The notes under the pieces: model-generated | Seen by the model: the letters and a program-made list of their open reading frames with translations, nothing else | The model's database searches: none | What the model was told of the DNA's origin: nothing | Program-made: the position numbers and the translations under genes | Part shown: in pieces, positions 7,255 through 17,393 of the stretch | Position numbering within the stretch: position 1 is the stretch's first letter | Layout: every line of letters begins with the position of its first letter | Assembly: GCF_021412585.1 (NCBI RefSeq) | Contig: NZ_JAKCMI010000019.1 | Span: 79,840-143,839 of the forward strand | DNA: 64,000 nt | Direction of reading: 5' to 3' | Source: Halomonas alkalisoli | GTDB taxonomy: Bacteria; Pseudomonadota; Gammaproteobacteria; Pseudomonadales; Halomonadaceae

Positions 7255-10155
7255 TTACTGGCAGGCCTCGCAGCCCAGGTCATCGATCTCGGAGGCGCTG
7301 GGCGCGCGTGAACCGCTGCCCGCCTTGCCGCTGAGGAAGTCCTCTATGCCCCGCGGCTCGGACGCGGCCGGCGCGGCGGGTGTCGGGGTCGGCTCCGGGG
7401 CACCGCCGTTGCTCACGGCGTTCAGGGTGCCGCGCTCCACGGTGGACTTCTCTACCGAAGTGGCGCCCAGGGCGCGCAGGTAGTAGGTGGTCTTGAGGCC
7501 ACGGAACCAGGCCATGCGATAGGTCACGTCGAGCTTCTTGCCGGAAACCCCCTTGATGTAGAGGTTCAGCGACTGGGCCTGGTCGATCCACTTCTGGCGG
7601 CGTGAGGCCGCTTCCACCAGCCACTTGGGCTCCACCTCGAAGGCGGAGGCGTACTTCGCCTTGAGGTCATCCGGCACCCGGTCGATGGGCTGGACGCTGC
7701 CGTCGTAGTACTTGAGGTCGTTGATCATCACCTCGTCCCACAGGCCGCGTTCCTTCAGGTCATTGACCATGAAGGCGTTGACCACGGTGAACTCGCCGGA
7801 GAGGTTCGACTTCACATAGAGGTTCTGATACGTCGGCTCGATGGACTGGGTGACGCCGCAGATGTTGGAGATGGTGGCCGTGGGGGCAATGGCCATGACG
7901 TTGGAGTTGCGCATGCCCTGCTTGGCGACCTTGTTGCGGATGCGCCCCCAGTCCTGGGTGCTCGAGGTGTCCACCTCGATGTACTGCTCGCCGCGCTCGA
8001 CCCTGAGCTTCTCGATGGAGTCGATGGGCAGCACGCCCTGGCTCCAGAGCGAACCGTCGAAGCTTTCGTAACGGCCGCGTTCGGCGGCGAGATCGCTCGA
8101 GGCCTCGATGGCGTGGTAGCTGACCAGCTCCATGGAGCGGTCGGCGAACTCGATGGCGCCGTCGCTGGCGTAGGCGATGCCCAGGGCGTAGAGCGCATCC
8201 TGGAAGCCCATGATGCCCAGCCCCACCGGGCGGTGCTTGAAGTTGGAGTTGCGCGCCTGGGGTACCGCGTAGTAGTTGATGTCGATGACGTTATCGAGCA
8301 TCCGCACCGCGGTACGTACCGTCTTACCCAGCTTCTCGTTGTCGAGCTGGCCATCGGTCACATGCTGGGCCAGGTTGACCGAGCCCAGGTTACACACCGC
8401 AATCTCGTCGACGCTGGTGTTGAGCGTGATCTCGGTGCACAGGTTCGAGGAGTGCACCACGCCGGCGTGCTGCTGCGGGCTGCGCAGGTTGCACGGGTCC
8501 TTGAAGGTGATCCACGGATGGCCCGTCTCGAACAGCATCGAGAGCATCTTGCGCCACAGGTCCTTGGCGCGGACCCGCTTGTAGAGCTTGAGCTGACCGC
8601 TGTAGGTCATCGCCTCGTACTCTTCATAGCGCTTCTCGAAGGCGGCGCCGTAGAGGTCGTGGAGGTCCGGGCAGTTGGAGGGCGAGAAGAGCGTCCACTC
8701 CTTGTCGTCGAAGACCCGCTTCATGAACAGGTCCGGCACCCAGTTGGCGGTGTTCATGTCATGGGCGCGGCGGCGGTCGTCACCGGTGTTCTTGCGCAGG
8801 TCGAGGAACTCCTCGACGTCCAGGTGCCAGGTCTCCAGGTAGGCGCAGACCGCACCCTTGCGCTTGCCGCCCTGGTTCACCGCCACCGCGGTGTCGTTGA
8901 CCACCTTGAGGAAGGGCACCACGCCCTGGCTCTTGCCGTTGGTGCCCTTGATGTAGGAGCCCAGGGCGCGCACCGGCGTCCAGTCGTTGCCCAGGCCGCC
9001 GGCCCACTTGGAGAGCAGGGCGTTGTCGCGGATGGCGCTGTAGATGCCATCCAGGTTGTCGGGCACGGTGGTGAGATAGCAGGAGGAGAGCTGGCTGCGC
9101 AGGGTGCCGGCGTTGAACAGCGTCGGCGTGGAGGCCATGTAGTCGAAGCTGGAGAGCAGCTCGTAGAATTCGATGGCGCGGCCTTCGCGGTCGTCCTCGT
9201 TCAGCGAGAGACCCATGGCGACGCGCATGAACATGACCTGGGGCAGCTCGTAGCGCACGTCATCCTTGTGGATGAAGTAGCGGTCGTAGAGGGTCTGCAG
9301 GCCCAGGTAGGTGAAGGCGTTGTCGCGGGTGTGGTCCAGCGCGTCGCCCAGCCGCTCGAGATCGAACTCGGCGAGCCTGGGGTCGAGCTGCTCGAACTCG
9401 ATGCCACGGGCCACGTAGGCGTGGAAGGCCGGCTTGTAGAGCTCGGCCATCTCGCCGAAGGTGGCCTCCTCGGCCACGCCCAGGAACGACAGCGCCTCGC
9501 GGCGCAGGTTGTCCTGCAGTAGCCGGGCGGTGACGTAGGTGTAGTTGGGATCCTTCTCCACCAGGGTGCGGGCGGTCATCATCAGCGCCTGGGAGACGCC
9601 ATCGACGGTAACGCCGTCGTAGAGGTTCTTCAGCGCTTCCTCGACGATGCGGTTGGGGTCGACGTTGGCCAGCTCCGCGCAGGCGTCGAACACCAGGGTC
9701 TCGATCCGCCCGAGATCGAGCGGGCGGCGGCTGCCATCGAGGGCCGTGACGTTGAGCGTCGGGTGGGGTTTCTCGATGTCGTCGCCGGCGGCGGCCCGGG
9801 CCCGGGCGTGGGCTTCGCGATAGAGGACGTAGGCGCGGGCGACCTTCTGCTCGCCGGCACGCATCAGGGCCAGTTCGACCTGATCCTGGATGTCCTCGAT
9901 GTGTACCGTGCCGCCATCGGCCATGCGGCGCTGGAAGGTCTCGGCGATGGTGTGCGAGGCCTCGGCGACGAAATCGCGCACCCGGGAGGAGGTGGCGGCA
10001 TTGTCGCCCTCCACGGCGATGAAGGCCTTGGACATGGCGACGGCGATCTTGCTGACGTCGAAGGCTGCCACGTCACCGGTACGCTTGATGACACGCAGCG
10101 TCTGCGGTGCGGTGATGGACAGGCTGGCCGCATCGGGGGTCTGGAGCTGTTCCAT
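7255..10155 (-). CDS. nrdA: Class I ribonucleotide reductase alpha subunit
   Basis: Catalytic subunit (966 residues). An N-terminal ATP-cone ([20 protein letters not shown]) and a second cone-like region (~residues 140-225) precede the barrel, as in Pseudomonas-type NrdA. Catalytic features include the SSCYL cysteine near residue 359 and the NLCTEI motif; the C-terminal CEACQ holds the redox-active pair that receives electrons from thioredoxin. The ATG at 10155 (MEQLQTPD) is chosen over an in-frame start 60 bp upstream because it has an AAGGAAGGGA ribosome-binding site and gives the usual distance to the ATP-cone. Two NrdR boxes lie upstream. Confidence 0.95.
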   Translation of the reverse strand: MEQLQTPDAASLSITAPQTLRVIKRTGDVAAFDVSKIAVAMSKAFIAVEGDNAATSSRVRDFVAEASHTIAETFQRRMADGGTVHIEDIQDQVELALMRAGEQKVARAYVLYREAHARARAAAGDDIEKPHPTLNVTALDGSRRPLDLGRIETLVFDACAELANVDPNRIVEEALKNLYDGVTVDGVSQALMMTARTLVEKDPNYTYVTARLLQDNLRREALSFLGVAEEATFGEMAELYKPAFHAYVARGIEFEQLDPRLAEFDLERLGDALDHTRDNAFTYLGLQTLYDRYFIHKDDVRYELPQVMFMRVAMGLSLNEDDREGRAIEFYELLSSFDYMASTPTLFNAGTLRSQLSSCYLTTVPDNLDGIYSAIRDNALLSKWAGGLGNDWTPVRALGSYIKGTNGKSQGVVPFLKVVNDTAVAVNQGGKRKGAVCAYLETWHLDVEEFLDLRKNTGDDRRRAHDMNTANWVPDLFMKRVFDDKEWTLFSPSNCPDLHDLYGAAFEKRYEEYEAMTYSGQLKLYKRVRAKDLWRKMLSMLFETGHPWITFKDPCNLRSPQQHAGVVHSSNLCTEITLNTSVDEIAVCNLGSVNLAQHVTDGQLDNEKLGKTVRTAVRMLDNVIDINYYAVPQARNSNFKHRPVGLGIMGFQDALYALGIAYASDGAIEFADRSMELVSYHAIEASSDLAAERGRYESFDGSLWSQGVLPIDSIEKLRVERGEQYIEVDTSSTQDWGRIRNKVAKQGMRNSNVMAIAPTATISNICGVTQSIEPTYQNLYVKSNLSGEFTVVNAFMVNDLKERGLWDEVMINDLKYYDGSVQPIDRVPDDLKAKYASAFEVEPKWLVEAASRRQKWIDQAQSLNLYIKGVSGKKLDVTYRMAWFRGLKTTYYLRALGATSVEKSTVERGTLNAVSNGGAPEPTPTPAAPAASEPRGIEDFLSGKAGSGSRAPSASEIDDLGCEACQ

Positions 10156-10233
10156 GGTCGGGTGTTCCCTTCCTTTCGGATCTTTTCGTCGGGGTGACAT
10201 GGGCATTGACAGCAAGGGCGCAACTTGCTAGAT

Positions 10234-10280
10234 GCACATCATCTTGTGGTTTGGTTGCTGGTGAACACAAGATAGAGTGC
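10234..10280 (-). promoter_or_regulatory. Pair of NrdR boxes upstream of nrdA
   Basis: ACACAAGATAGAGTGC (10265-10280) matches 13 of 16 positions of the NrdR box ACACWATATATWGTGT. A weaker copy (10234-10249, 11 of 16) begins exactly 31 bp away, the three-turn spacing typical of NrdR repressor sites. A 9-mer one base off a DnaA box (AGTGGATAA, 10297-10305) lies just upstream. The rest of the 10156-10519 gap shows nothing else recognisable. Confidence 0.78.
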
Positions 10281-10519
10281 TTTTTGGCAGTCATCAAGTG
10301 GATAACCTGTGGGCGAGCTGGTGACTTCCTGTGGCATCGCCGAGCTTTGGGCTATGCTTCGCTGGTCAGGCCGTTTGTACGTAATATCAACACAAGCATG
10401 CGAAATGGCATATTTCGGGTATCCTTGATAAAGATGGCGGGACAGGGCGTCCCGGAAATGCAAATGAATTGCCCAGCACGGGGATGACTAGGATGGAAGA
10501 CAACCTGGAAAGCAGTGAC

Positions 10520-11206
10520 ATGGAACACGTGCTGATTATCGAGGACGACGTGCGCTTGGCCGAACTCACGCGGGACTATCTGGAGGCCAATGGCTTCCAG
10601 GTGACCGTGGAGGCCGAGGGCTCGCGAGGTGTTGAGCAGATCCAGACCCTGCAGCCGGATCTGGTGATCCTCGATTTGATGCTGCCGGGTGAAGATGGCC
10701 TGTCGATCTGCCGACGGGCCAGGCCCGACTATAGCGGCCCGATTCTCATGCTGACTGCCCGCACCGACGATATGGATCAGGTGCTGGGGCTGGAGATGGG
10801 TGCCGATGACTATGTTCCCAAGCCGGTTCAGCCCCGGGTCCTGCTGGCGCGGATGCGTGCCCTGCTGCGACGGGCGGACAATACCGAACAGGGGGGCGAC
10901 GTGCGCCTTTCGTTCGGCAACCTGGAAATCGACAGTGCGACCCGCGAAGCCTGGCTGGAAGGCGATCGCATCGACCTGACCAGTGCCGAATTCGATCTGC
11001 TGTGGCTGCTGGCCAGCAATGCGGGCCGCGTACTCACCCGCGAGGAGATATTCAGCGACCTGCGCGGCATCAAGTACGATGGGCAGGACCGCTCCATCGA
11101 CGTGCGAGTGTCGCGAATCCGCCCGAAGATCGGCGATGACCCCAACCATCCGCACCGCATCAAGACCGTGCGCAGCAAGGGTTACCTGTTCGTCAAGGAC
11201 GCCTGA
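10520..11206 (+). CDS. rstA: OmpR-family response regulator, RstA-like
   Basis: Two-domain regulator of 228 residues. The receiver domain holds the acidic pair (IIEDD), phospho-acceptor Asp in LVILDLMLPGEDG, and the switch residues in MLTAR and PKPVQP. The winged-helix output domain ends RIKTVRSKGYLF, close to the RstA C-terminus, and contains DGQDRSIDVRVSRIR. The ATG at 10520 has GGAAAG 7-8 nt upstream and gives the normal receiver start; ATGs at 10484 and 10493 are alternatives. The partner kinase gene follows after 3 bp. RstA identity is inferred from C-terminal similarity and pairing. Confidence 0.85.
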   Translation: MEHVLIIEDDVRLAELTRDYLEANGFQVTVEAEGSRGVEQIQTLQPDLVILDLMLPGEDGLSICRRARPDYSGPILMLTARTDDMDQVLGLEMGADDYVPKPVQPRVLLARMRALLRRADNTEQGGDVRLSFGNLEIDSATREAWLEGDRIDLTSAEFDLLWLLASNAGRVLTREEIFSDLRGIKYDGQDRSIDVRVSRIRPKIGDDPNHPHRIKTVRSKGYLFVKDA

Positions 11207-11209
11207 GCC

Positions 11210-12841
11210 ATGCAGCGGTTCCTGGCCGATGGCACCTTCCTGCGCGTCTACCTGGCCCTGGCCCTGGCGCTGCTGCTGACCTTCGGCCTGGCCCTGATGG
11301 GCCTGGCCCTGGTCGATCGGGTGCGTATCGAACAGTACCGCGAGCAGCTGGCCGAAGCACCGCTGCTGCTGTTGACCCGAAAGGTCGCTGGCCTGCCGGC
11401 GAACGAGCGTGGTGACTGGCTGACCCAGCAATCCGATCGGCTCGACATGCGCCTTTCCCTGCGCAGCCCCGACGACGCCGGCCTGGGCTGGTTCGAGCGG
11501 CGGCGCCTGGAGCGTGGCAGCGTCCTGGTCAAGCCGGAAGATGGCGAGAACTGGCGCCTCTATCGCCGCATAGCCGGGGAATACCGGGTGCTCGAGGCGC
11601 GCCTGTCCGGGCTCAATGAGCGCCAGCTGCGTGGCCTGGCCCAGATGCTGGGGGACTGGTTGGCCGAGGTGGAAGGCGACGTCCGTCAGCGGCGGCTGGC
11701 CAGCGTGACTACCGATGCCCTGCCGATCCACCTCAGCGACCTGGCTCCGGAGGGGCTCGACAGTCCCCAGCTCTCGCGCCTGCGCGAGGGCGAACTGGTG
11801 ATACGCCTGCTGCCGGGCCACTGGGCGCTGACGGTCTATCTTTCCGTGCCGGCGCAGAATGGCGGCCGACAGTGGCTATCGATCGGCCCGGTCTCGGCGC
11901 TGGAACCGACACCCATTTCCCTGTTGCTGCTGGTGCTGGTGATCATGCTGGCCGTGCTGGCAGCGATCATCTATCTCATCGTGCGTGGCGTCGAAGCCCG
12001 CCTGGCCCGCCTGGAGCTGGCCGCCGGTCGCATTGCCAGTGGCCGACTCGACACACGGGTCAAGGTCGACGGCGGTGGCTTCATCGGCCGGGTGGGCATG
12101 GCCTTCAACGCCATGGCGGCTCAGGTGCAGTCGCTGCTGCGCTCCCAGCAGGAGATGATTCGCGCCGTATCCCACGAATTGCGCACACCCGTCGCCCGGA
12201 TTCGCTTCGCCGTGCAGATGGTCGAGGACATGACCGACGACCCGGCCGTCCATCGGCAGCTGCATGGCATCGACGGCGATATCGAGGAGCTCGACCAGCT
12301 TATCGATGAGATCCTCACCTATGCCCGCCTCGACAGCGGCATCGTCAACGGCACCGAGCTGCAGCGTGCCGTCGTCGACTGTCGCGCCATGGCCAGGCGG
12401 GTGCTCGATACCCTGGCGCCCCTGCACGGCCACCTTCACCTGGAGCTGGCGCCCGGCCCCGAGGTGGAGGTCCTTGCCGATTCGCGTTATCTGCAGCGGG
12501 CGCTGCAGAACCTGGTGGCCAATGCCTGCCGACACGCCCGTTCCCGTGTGCTGGTACGCCTCACGGTGGAGGCGCGGCTGGTGCGGCTGGATATCGAGGA
12601 TGATGGCCCGGGTGTCCCGGAGAGCGAGCGTCAGGCGATCTTCAAGCCCTTCGCCCGGCTCGATGACAGCCGCACGCGTCGCTCGGGCGGCTATGGGCTG
12701 GGGCTCTCCATCGTCCAGAAGGTCATGGCCTGGCACGGCGGCAGCGTGGTGGTGGACGACAGCCAGGAGCTGGGGGGCGCGCGCTTCTCGCTGCTGCTGC
12801 CGATCCCCAGGGAGGCCGCGTTGCCCGTCAAGCCGGCCTGA
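11210..12841 (+). CDS. rstB: Sensor histidine kinase, RstB-like
   Basis: Inner-membrane kinase of 543 residues. Transmembrane helix 1 is near residues 10-35 and helix 2 near 240-262, with a periplasmic sensor region of ~200 residues between. HAMP follows, then the phospho-acceptor His322 in VSHELRTPVARI, the N box NLVANACRHAR, G1 DDGPGVP and the G2 region YGLGLSIV. It is 3 bp behind the regulator gene and certainly its partner. The last 14 bp overlap the end of the convergent metR gene. The signal sensed is not evident. Confidence 0.87.
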   Translation: MQRFLADGTFLRVYLALALALLLTFGLALMGLALVDRVRIEQYREQLAEAPLLLLTRKVAGLPANERGDWLTQQSDRLDMRLSLRSPDDAGLGWFERRRLERGSVLVKPEDGENWRLYRRIAGEYRVLEARLSGLNERQLRGLAQMLGDWLAEVEGDVRQRRLASVTTDALPIHLSDLAPEGLDSPQLSRLREGELVIRLLPGHWALTVYLSVPAQNGGRQWLSIGPVSALEPTPISLLLLVLVIMLAVLAAIIYLIVRGVEARLARLELAAGRIASGRLDTRVKVDGGGFIGRVGMAFNAMAAQVQSLLRSQQEMIRAVSHELRTPVARIRFAVQMVEDMTDDPAVHRQLHGIDGDIEELDQLIDEILTYARLDSGIVNGTELQRAVVDCRAMARRVLDTLAPLHGHLHLELAPGPEVEVLADSRYLQRALQNLVANACRHARSRVLVRLTVEARLVRLDIEDDGPGVPESERQAIFKPFARLDDSRTRRSGGYGLGLSIVQKVMAWHGGSVVVDDSQELGGARFSLLLPIPREAALPVKPA

Positions 12842-13742
12842 TGCCTTCCAGCACCGCGAACGACGTCTCCCGCGCGGTGCGCAGGAAGTCTTCCATCCAG
12901 GGCTGGTCGCGGCTCTCTTCCCGAATGGCGGCATACAGCGTGCTCCACATCCCCTCTTCGCCCAGTGCCACCGCCTTCACATAGTCCCGTTCCAGGTACT
13001 CGGTCAACGCCCAGTTGGGCAGCGCGCAGACCCCGCGTCCGCTGGCGACCAGCTGCATCATCATGATGGTCAACTCGGCCGTGCGAAGCTCTCGTGGCCT
13101 GACCCCGGCGGGGTCGAGGAACTGGGTAAAGACATCCAGCCGGCTGTGCTCCACCGGGTAGGTGATCAGCGTCTCCTCGGCGAGGTCCTGGGGAACCACG
13201 AAGGCGCGGTCGGCCAGCGGGTGCTGGCGAGCCACCGCCAGCAGGCCCTGATAGCGGAACAGCGGCTCGTAGTAGACCCCGGGCAGTGTCTGCGGGTCGG
13301 CGGTGATCACCAGGTCGAGCTGCTCCCGGGCCAGCGCTGGCAGCGGGTCGAAGTGGTGGCCGCCGGGGATGTCGATCTCGACCTCCGGCCAGTGATCGCG
13401 GAAGTGATCGATGGTCGGCATCAGCCATTGGAAACAGCTGTGGCATTCGATGGCCATGTGCAGCCGGCCTGGCTCATGGCCGACCAGCCTCGCCAGGTCC
13501 CGCTCGGCCATGCGTACCAGCGGCAGGACCTGTTCGGCCAGCGCCAGCAGGCGCTGGCCCGCACGGGTGAACTCCACCGGGCGGGACTTGCGCACGAACA
13601 GCTGGCTACCCAGGCGCTCCTCCAGATCCTTGATCTGGTGCGAGAGCGCGGACTGGGTCAGGTGTACCCGTTCTGCGGCTTCCACCAGGGAACCCGCGTC
13701 ACGCAGGGCAATCAGGGTGCGCAGGTGGCGTAATTCAAGCAT
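12828..13742 (-). CDS. metR: LysR-family regulator MetR
   Basis: A 304-residue LysR-type activator with an N-terminal winged helix-turn-helix (SLVEAAERVHLTQSALSHQI) and a C-terminal co-inducer domain. Similarity to MetR is strong (PGRLHMAIECHSCFQWLMP). Known MetR proteins use homocysteine to activate methionine genes, especially metE. It is divergent from metE, the classic arrangement. A perfect MetR palindrome starts 3 bp from its own start codon, so autorepression is likely. Its 3' end overlaps the rstB end by 14 bp. Confidence 0.92.
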   Translation of the reverse strand: MLELRHLRTLIALRDAGSLVEAAERVHLTQSALSHQIKDLEERLGSQLFVRKSRPVEFTRAGQRLLALAEQVLPLVRMAERDLARLVGHEPGRLHMAIECHSCFQWLMPTIDHFRDHWPEVEIDIPGGHHFDPLPALAREQLDLVITADPQTLPGVYYEPLFRYQGLLAVARQHPLADRAFVVPQDLAEETLITYPVEHSRLDVFTQFLDPAGVRPRELRTAELTIMMMQLVASGRGVCALPNWALTEYLERDYVKAVALGEEGMWSTLYAAIREESRDQPWMEDFLRTARETSFAVLEGIRPA

Positions 13743-13744
13743 GA

Positions 13745-13757
13745 TGAATCCATTTCA
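13745..13757. promoter_or_regulatory. MetR operator
   Basis: TGAATCCATTTCA fits TGAA-N5-TTCA exactly. It sits between the divergent metR and metE starts, next to the metR start codon. It probably represses metR and, perhaps with a weaker second site, activates metE. Confidence 0.75.
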
Positions 13758-13843
13758 TGTTTTTGATTAGTATGTTTAGTTTGATTCACCAGAGGTGGCC
13801 GGCGAGACTACTCTGCATTCATTCATGTAGAAGAGACATCATC

Positions 13844-16144
13844 ATGACATTAGCTCATATATCTGGCTATCCGCGAATCGGCGGCGGTCGCGAGCTGAAG
13901 CACGCCGTCGAGGCCTACTGGCGCGGTGAGATTGACCGCGAGGCGCTGGAGTCCACCGGCCGTGAGCTTCGTCGTAGCCACTGGCAGGTGCAGCGAGAGG
14001 CGGGGCTCGATCTGGTCACGGTGGGAGACTTCGCCTTCTACGACCACGTGCTCAACGTCTCCACGCTGCTGGGCGCCGTGCCACCGCGGTTTGGTGCCAA
14101 CGAGGAAGTCGCCGCCGGCGAAGTCGATCTGGACACCACCTTCCGCATGGCGCGTGGCCGGGCCCCCAGCGGTGAGCCCGCCGCCGCCTGCGAAATGACC
14201 AAGTACTTCGATACCAACTACCACTACCTGGTCCCTGAGCTGCACGCGGGGCAGCGCTTCCAGCTCGCCAGCAGCCGGCTGTTCGACGAGGTGGCCGAGG
14301 CCCGTGACGCCGGTCACCCGGTCAAGGTGGTGCTGACCGGTCCCCTGACCTGGCTGTGGCTGGCCAAGGAGAAGGGCGACGAGGCGTTCGATCGCCTGTC
14401 GCTGCTCGATGCCGTGTTGCCGGTCTACGGCGAGATCCTGGCTCGGCTTGCCGACCAGGGGGTGACGTGGGTACAGCTCGATGAACCGGCGCTGGTCCAG
14501 GACCTGCCCAGGGAGTGGAAGCAGGCCTTCGAGTCGGCCTACAACACGCTACGCAACGCGCCGGTCAAGCTGATGGTGGCGAGCTACTTCGGCGGGCTTG
14601 GCGACAACCTGCAGCTGGCGGTCAGCCTGCCTGTGGATGGCCTGCATATCGATGTGGTTCGGGATCCCGGCCAGCTGACCACGGTGATCGACAACCTGCC
14701 TGGCTACAAGGTGCTCTCGGTGGGGGCCATCGATGGACGCAACATCTGGCGGGCCGACCTGGCGGTGCTGCGTGAGCGGCTCGCCGGTGCCCGCATGCGC
14801 CTGGGCGAGCGGCTCTGGGTGGCACCCTCCTGCTCACTGCTGCATGTGCCGGTGGACCTGGACGCCGAGACCGATCTGGATGAGGAGCTCAGGAGCTGGT
14901 TCGCCTTTGCCCGCCAGAAGCTCGACGAGACGGTGACCCTGTCGCGACTGCTGGACAACCGCGCCACCGCCGAGGATCGCGGACGGCTCGAGGCCGCCAC
15001 CGCGGCGCTGGACGCTCGTCGCGAATCGCCGCGAATCCACAAGCCGGCCGTGGCCGAGCGGCTGGCCGGCATCGCCGAGGGCGACACTCGCCGTGCCGGT
15101 GCCTACCCCGAGCGGGCCCGGCAGCAGCGGCGCGCGCTGGACCTGCCGCTGTTTCCCACCACCACCATCGGCTCCTTTCCGCAGACCGCCGAGATTCGTG
15201 CGGCCCGGCGAGCCTTCAAGGCCGGCGAGCTGGGCCGTGACGACTACGAAGCGCGCATGCGCGACGAGATCGCCGATGCGGTGGTACGCCAGGAACGGCT
15301 GGGGATCGACATGCTGGTGCATGGCGAGGCCGAGCGTAACGACATGGTGGAGTACTTCGGCGAGCAGCTCGAGGGCTACGTCTTTACCCGCTTCGGCTGG
15401 GTGCAGAGCTATGGTTCACGCTGCGTCAAGCCGCCGGTTATCGTGGGCGACGTGGCGCGTCCGGCGGCGATGACGGTGCGCTGGAGCGAGTACGCCCAGA
15501 CGCTCACCGACAGGCCGATGAAGGGCATGCTCACGGGCCCCGTGACCATGCTGCAGTGGTCCTTCGTGCGAGACGACCAGCCCCGCTCGACCACCTGTCG
15601 CCAGATCGCCCTGGCGCTGCGCGACGAGGTGGCCGACCTGGAGGCGGCGGGCATTCCGGCCATCCAGATCGACGAGCCGGCGCTGCGTGAAGGGCTGCCG
15701 CTGCGGCGCGGCGAATGGCCGGCCTATCTCGACTGGGCGGTGGCCTGTTTCCGCCTGACCGCCGCCGTGGCTCGGGATGAGACCCAGATCCACACCCACA
15801 TGTGCTATTCGGAGTTCAACGACATCATCGCCGCCATCGCCGCCCTGGACGCCGACGTGATCACCATCGAGACGTCGCGCTCGGACATGGAACTGCTCGA
15901 TGTCTTCCAGGACTTCGCCTACCCCAACGAGATCGGCCCCGGGGTCTATGACATTCACTCGCCCAACATTCCCCAGGTGGACTGGATGGTGCAGCTGATG
16001 GAGAAGGCCGCCGAGCGGATCCCGGCCGAGCGGCTGTGGGTCAATCCCGATTGCGGCCTCAAGACGCGCGGCTGGGCCGAGGTGGAGCCGGCCCTGGCCA
16101 ACATGGTCGAGGCGGCCCGGGAGCTGCGCCGACGCCACGGCTGA
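13844..16144 (+). CDS. metE: Cobalamin-independent methionine synthase
   Basis: MetE transfers the methyl group of 5-methyltetrahydropteroyltri-glutamate to homocysteine to make methionine. The protein has 766 residues, the usual length. The zinc site is visible as His and Cys in [11 protein letters not shown] and a second Cys in [11 protein letters not shown]. The N-terminal domain begins [14 protein letters not shown]. The ATG at 13844 ([10 protein letters not shown]) is chosen because upstream in-frame sequence runs through the promoter and MetR box. No B12 riboswitch is seen in the 101-bp gap to metR; regulation should be by MetR and homocysteine. Confidence 0.95.
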   Translation: MTLAHISGYPRIGGGRELKHAVEAYWRGEIDREALESTGRELRRSHWQVQREAGLDLVTVGDFAFYDHVLNVSTLLGAVPPRFGANEEVAAGEVDLDTTFRMARGRAPSGEPAAACEMTKYFDTNYHYLVPELHAGQRFQLASSRLFDEVAEARDAGHPVKVVLTGPLTWLWLAKEKGDEAFDRLSLLDAVLPVYGEILARLADQGVTWVQLDEPALVQDLPREWKQAFESAYNTLRNAPVKLMVASYFGGLGDNLQLAVSLPVDGLHIDVVRDPGQLTTVIDNLPGYKVLSVGAIDGRNIWRADLAVLRERLAGARMRLGERLWVAPSCSLLHVPVDLDAETDLDEELRSWFAFARQKLDETVTLSRLLDNRATAEDRGRLEAATAALDARRESPRIHKPAVAERLAGIAEGDTRRAGAYPERARQQRRALDLPLFPTTTIGSFPQTAEIRAARRAFKAGELGRDDYEARMRDEIADAVVRQERLGIDMLVHGEAERNDMVEYFGEQLEGYVFTRFGWVQSYGSRCVKPPVIVGDVARPAAMTVRWSEYAQTLTDRPMKGMLTGPVTMLQWSFVRDDQPRSTTCRQIALALRDEVADLEAAGIPAIQIDEPALREGLPLRRGEWPAYLDWAVACFRLTAAVARDETQIHTHMCYSEFNDIIAAIAALDADVITIETSRSDMELLDVFQDFAYPNEIGPGVYDIHSPNIPQVDWMVQLMEKAAERIPAERLWVNPDCGLKTRGWAEVEPALANMVEAARELRRRHG

Positions 16145-16185
16145 TCCCGCGCCCGGGGCGGGCATGCTTCGACAGCAAGCGTGAA

Positions 16186-16219
16186 AACAGGCGCCGCGGC
16201 CTTCGCCCCGGCGCCTGTT
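16186..16219 (+). terminator. Hairpin after metE
   Basis: A 10-bp perfect stem (AACAGGCGCC with GGCGCCTGTT) has a 14-nt GC-rich loop. Only a short T stretch follows. It probably ends the metE transcript just before the lipoprotein gene. Confidence 0.55.
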
Positions 16220-16254
16220 ATGCTGTGTCGGTTTGATACGCCCAAGGAACTGTC

Positions 16255-16983
16255 ATGACGCTTTGTGGACCCTTTTCCCTTCGCCCAGCGCTGCTGGCTG
16301 CCGCTTCGCTGTTGCTGGTCGGCTGTGCCGCTACACCCGTCGACGGGCCGCGTCCCGGCACCAGTCAGGTCGCCAGCACCGCGCCGCTGCTGCCTTCGCT
16401 GCTCTTTCCCGGTGGCGCCGAGCGCTTCGAGGCCTGGCGCTGCACGCCGCAACAGGATCTGGTCACCGCCTTTGGCGAGCGCGAGCTGCGGCTGTGGTCC
16501 GCCCACGGCGGCTATCGCCTGGCACCGGCGGTGGTGGCCAGCGGTGCGCGCTACCAGCAGGGCGATCTCAGCTTCTGGAACAAGGGAGGAGACGCGGTGG
16601 TGGAGAGCGCCAACGGCCGGCTCGACTGCAGTGCCGACATGGCCCGCTCCCCCCTGACCCGCGAGCAGCGCCCCGGGGTGATGTTCCACGGCCGCGGCAA
16701 CGAGCCGGGCTGGCACGTCAATCTGGCGCATGACACCCCAGAACTGACGCTGACGCTGGACTATGGTGCGCGGGAGCTGACGCTGCCCTACCGCGTCACC
16801 GCGATGGACAACGCCCAGGGGCGCGTGTCCCTGGCCAGCGGCCTGACCGATCAGCCTTTCGAGCTGTGGCTGGAAGCGAGGGCCTGCTTCGATGACATGA
16901 GCGGCGAGCCGTTCCCCGCACGGGTGACCCTGACCATCGAGGGGGAGACGTTGAGAGGGTGTGGGCAGGGCATCGCGCCTTAG
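16255..16983 (+). CDS. Lipoprotein: MliC-like domain fused to a COG3650-like domain
   Basis: A 242-residue envelope lipoprotein. A signal peptide ends in the lipobox LLLVGC/A (Cys near residue 23). Residues ~60-125 resemble the MliC/PliC lysozyme-inhibitor fold (WRCTPQQDLVTAFGERELRLW ... SFWNKGGDAVVE). Residues ~135-240 resemble the COG3650 domain (FHGRGNEPGWHVNL ... ARACFDDMSGEPFPA ... GCGQGIAP). The two domains are often separate proteins, so this is a fusion that may protect peptidoglycan from host or phage lysozymes. It is monocistronic. Domain calls are by recognition of motifs and need a profile search. Confidence 0.72.
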   Translation: MTLCGPFSLRPALLAAASLLLVGCAATPVDGPRPGTSQVASTAPLLPSLLFPGGAERFEAWRCTPQQDLVTAFGERELRLWSAHGGYRLAPAVVASGARYQQGDLSFWNKGGDAVVESANGRLDCSADMARSPLTREQRPGVMFHGRGNEPGWHVNLAHDTPELTLTLDYGARELTLPYRVTAMDNAQGRVSLASGLTDQPFELWLEARACFDDMSGEPFPARVTLTIEGETLRGCGQGIAP

Positions 16984-17050
16984 GCTTACCTGATTACGAC
17001 TCAGCAGGCGCGTGGTGGAGGCCGCCGCGTTGGCGGTGATCGTTGGCGTC

Positions 17051-17382
17051 GGCAACACCGCCGGGAGGCCTGCGGCCTCCAGTCGTGAGCTGAAGCTACT
17101 CCGACAGCGGCGTGGCGACATTGGTGGAGAAAGCAGCTGTTGGAGCGCTGGTCCCCATCGCGACTGGCGCCGATAGGCGCCTCGGCGGAGGCTGAAAGGT
17201 TGGTTGTCGTCGCGAATACCGGCAACACCGCCGGGAGTCCTGCGGCCTCCAGTCGCGAGCTAAAGCTGCTCCTACAGGGTGGTAGTCGCCTGTTATGGCA
17301 GGAAAAGGCAGCTGTAGGAGCGCTCGGTTCGGCGCTCCGAGTTTCCATCGCGACTGGCGCCGTCAGGCGCCTTGGCGGAGGC
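17051..17382. repeat. REP-like intergenic repeat block
   Basis: Two interleaved repeat types each occur twice. Type 1 (17051-17102 and 17221-17272, ~52 bp, four differences) starts GGCAACACCGCCGGGAG. Type 2 (17133-17192 and 17308-17382) starts GCAGCTGT(T/A)GGAGCGCT, contains CATCGCGACTGGCGCC and ends GGCGGAGGC; its second copy has an extra hairpin (GGAGCGC with GCGCTCC). The CTGTAGGAGC motif occurs in both orientations, as in Pseudomonas-type REP doublets. No RAYT transposase is in the window. This fills the 410-bp gap 16984-17393. Confidence 0.75.
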
Positions 17383-17393
17383 CGCAGCGCCAG

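Noticed and set aside
5849..7483. Long plus-strand open frame antisense to nrdB
   Set aside because: GC-rich codon bias leaves long open shadows opposite real genes. The translation is low-complexity and lacks known motifs, while nrdB has every active-site residue.
10297..10305. Chromosomal origin suggested by a DnaA-box-like 9-mer
   Set aside because: It is a single imperfect box without an A/T-rich unwinding region or dnaA/dnaN nearby; more likely a regulatory site for nrdA, if real.
13743..13843. Riboswitch upstream of metE
   Set aside because: The gap is only 101 bp and contains a MetR box; no cobalamin or SAM riboswitch core is recognisable.
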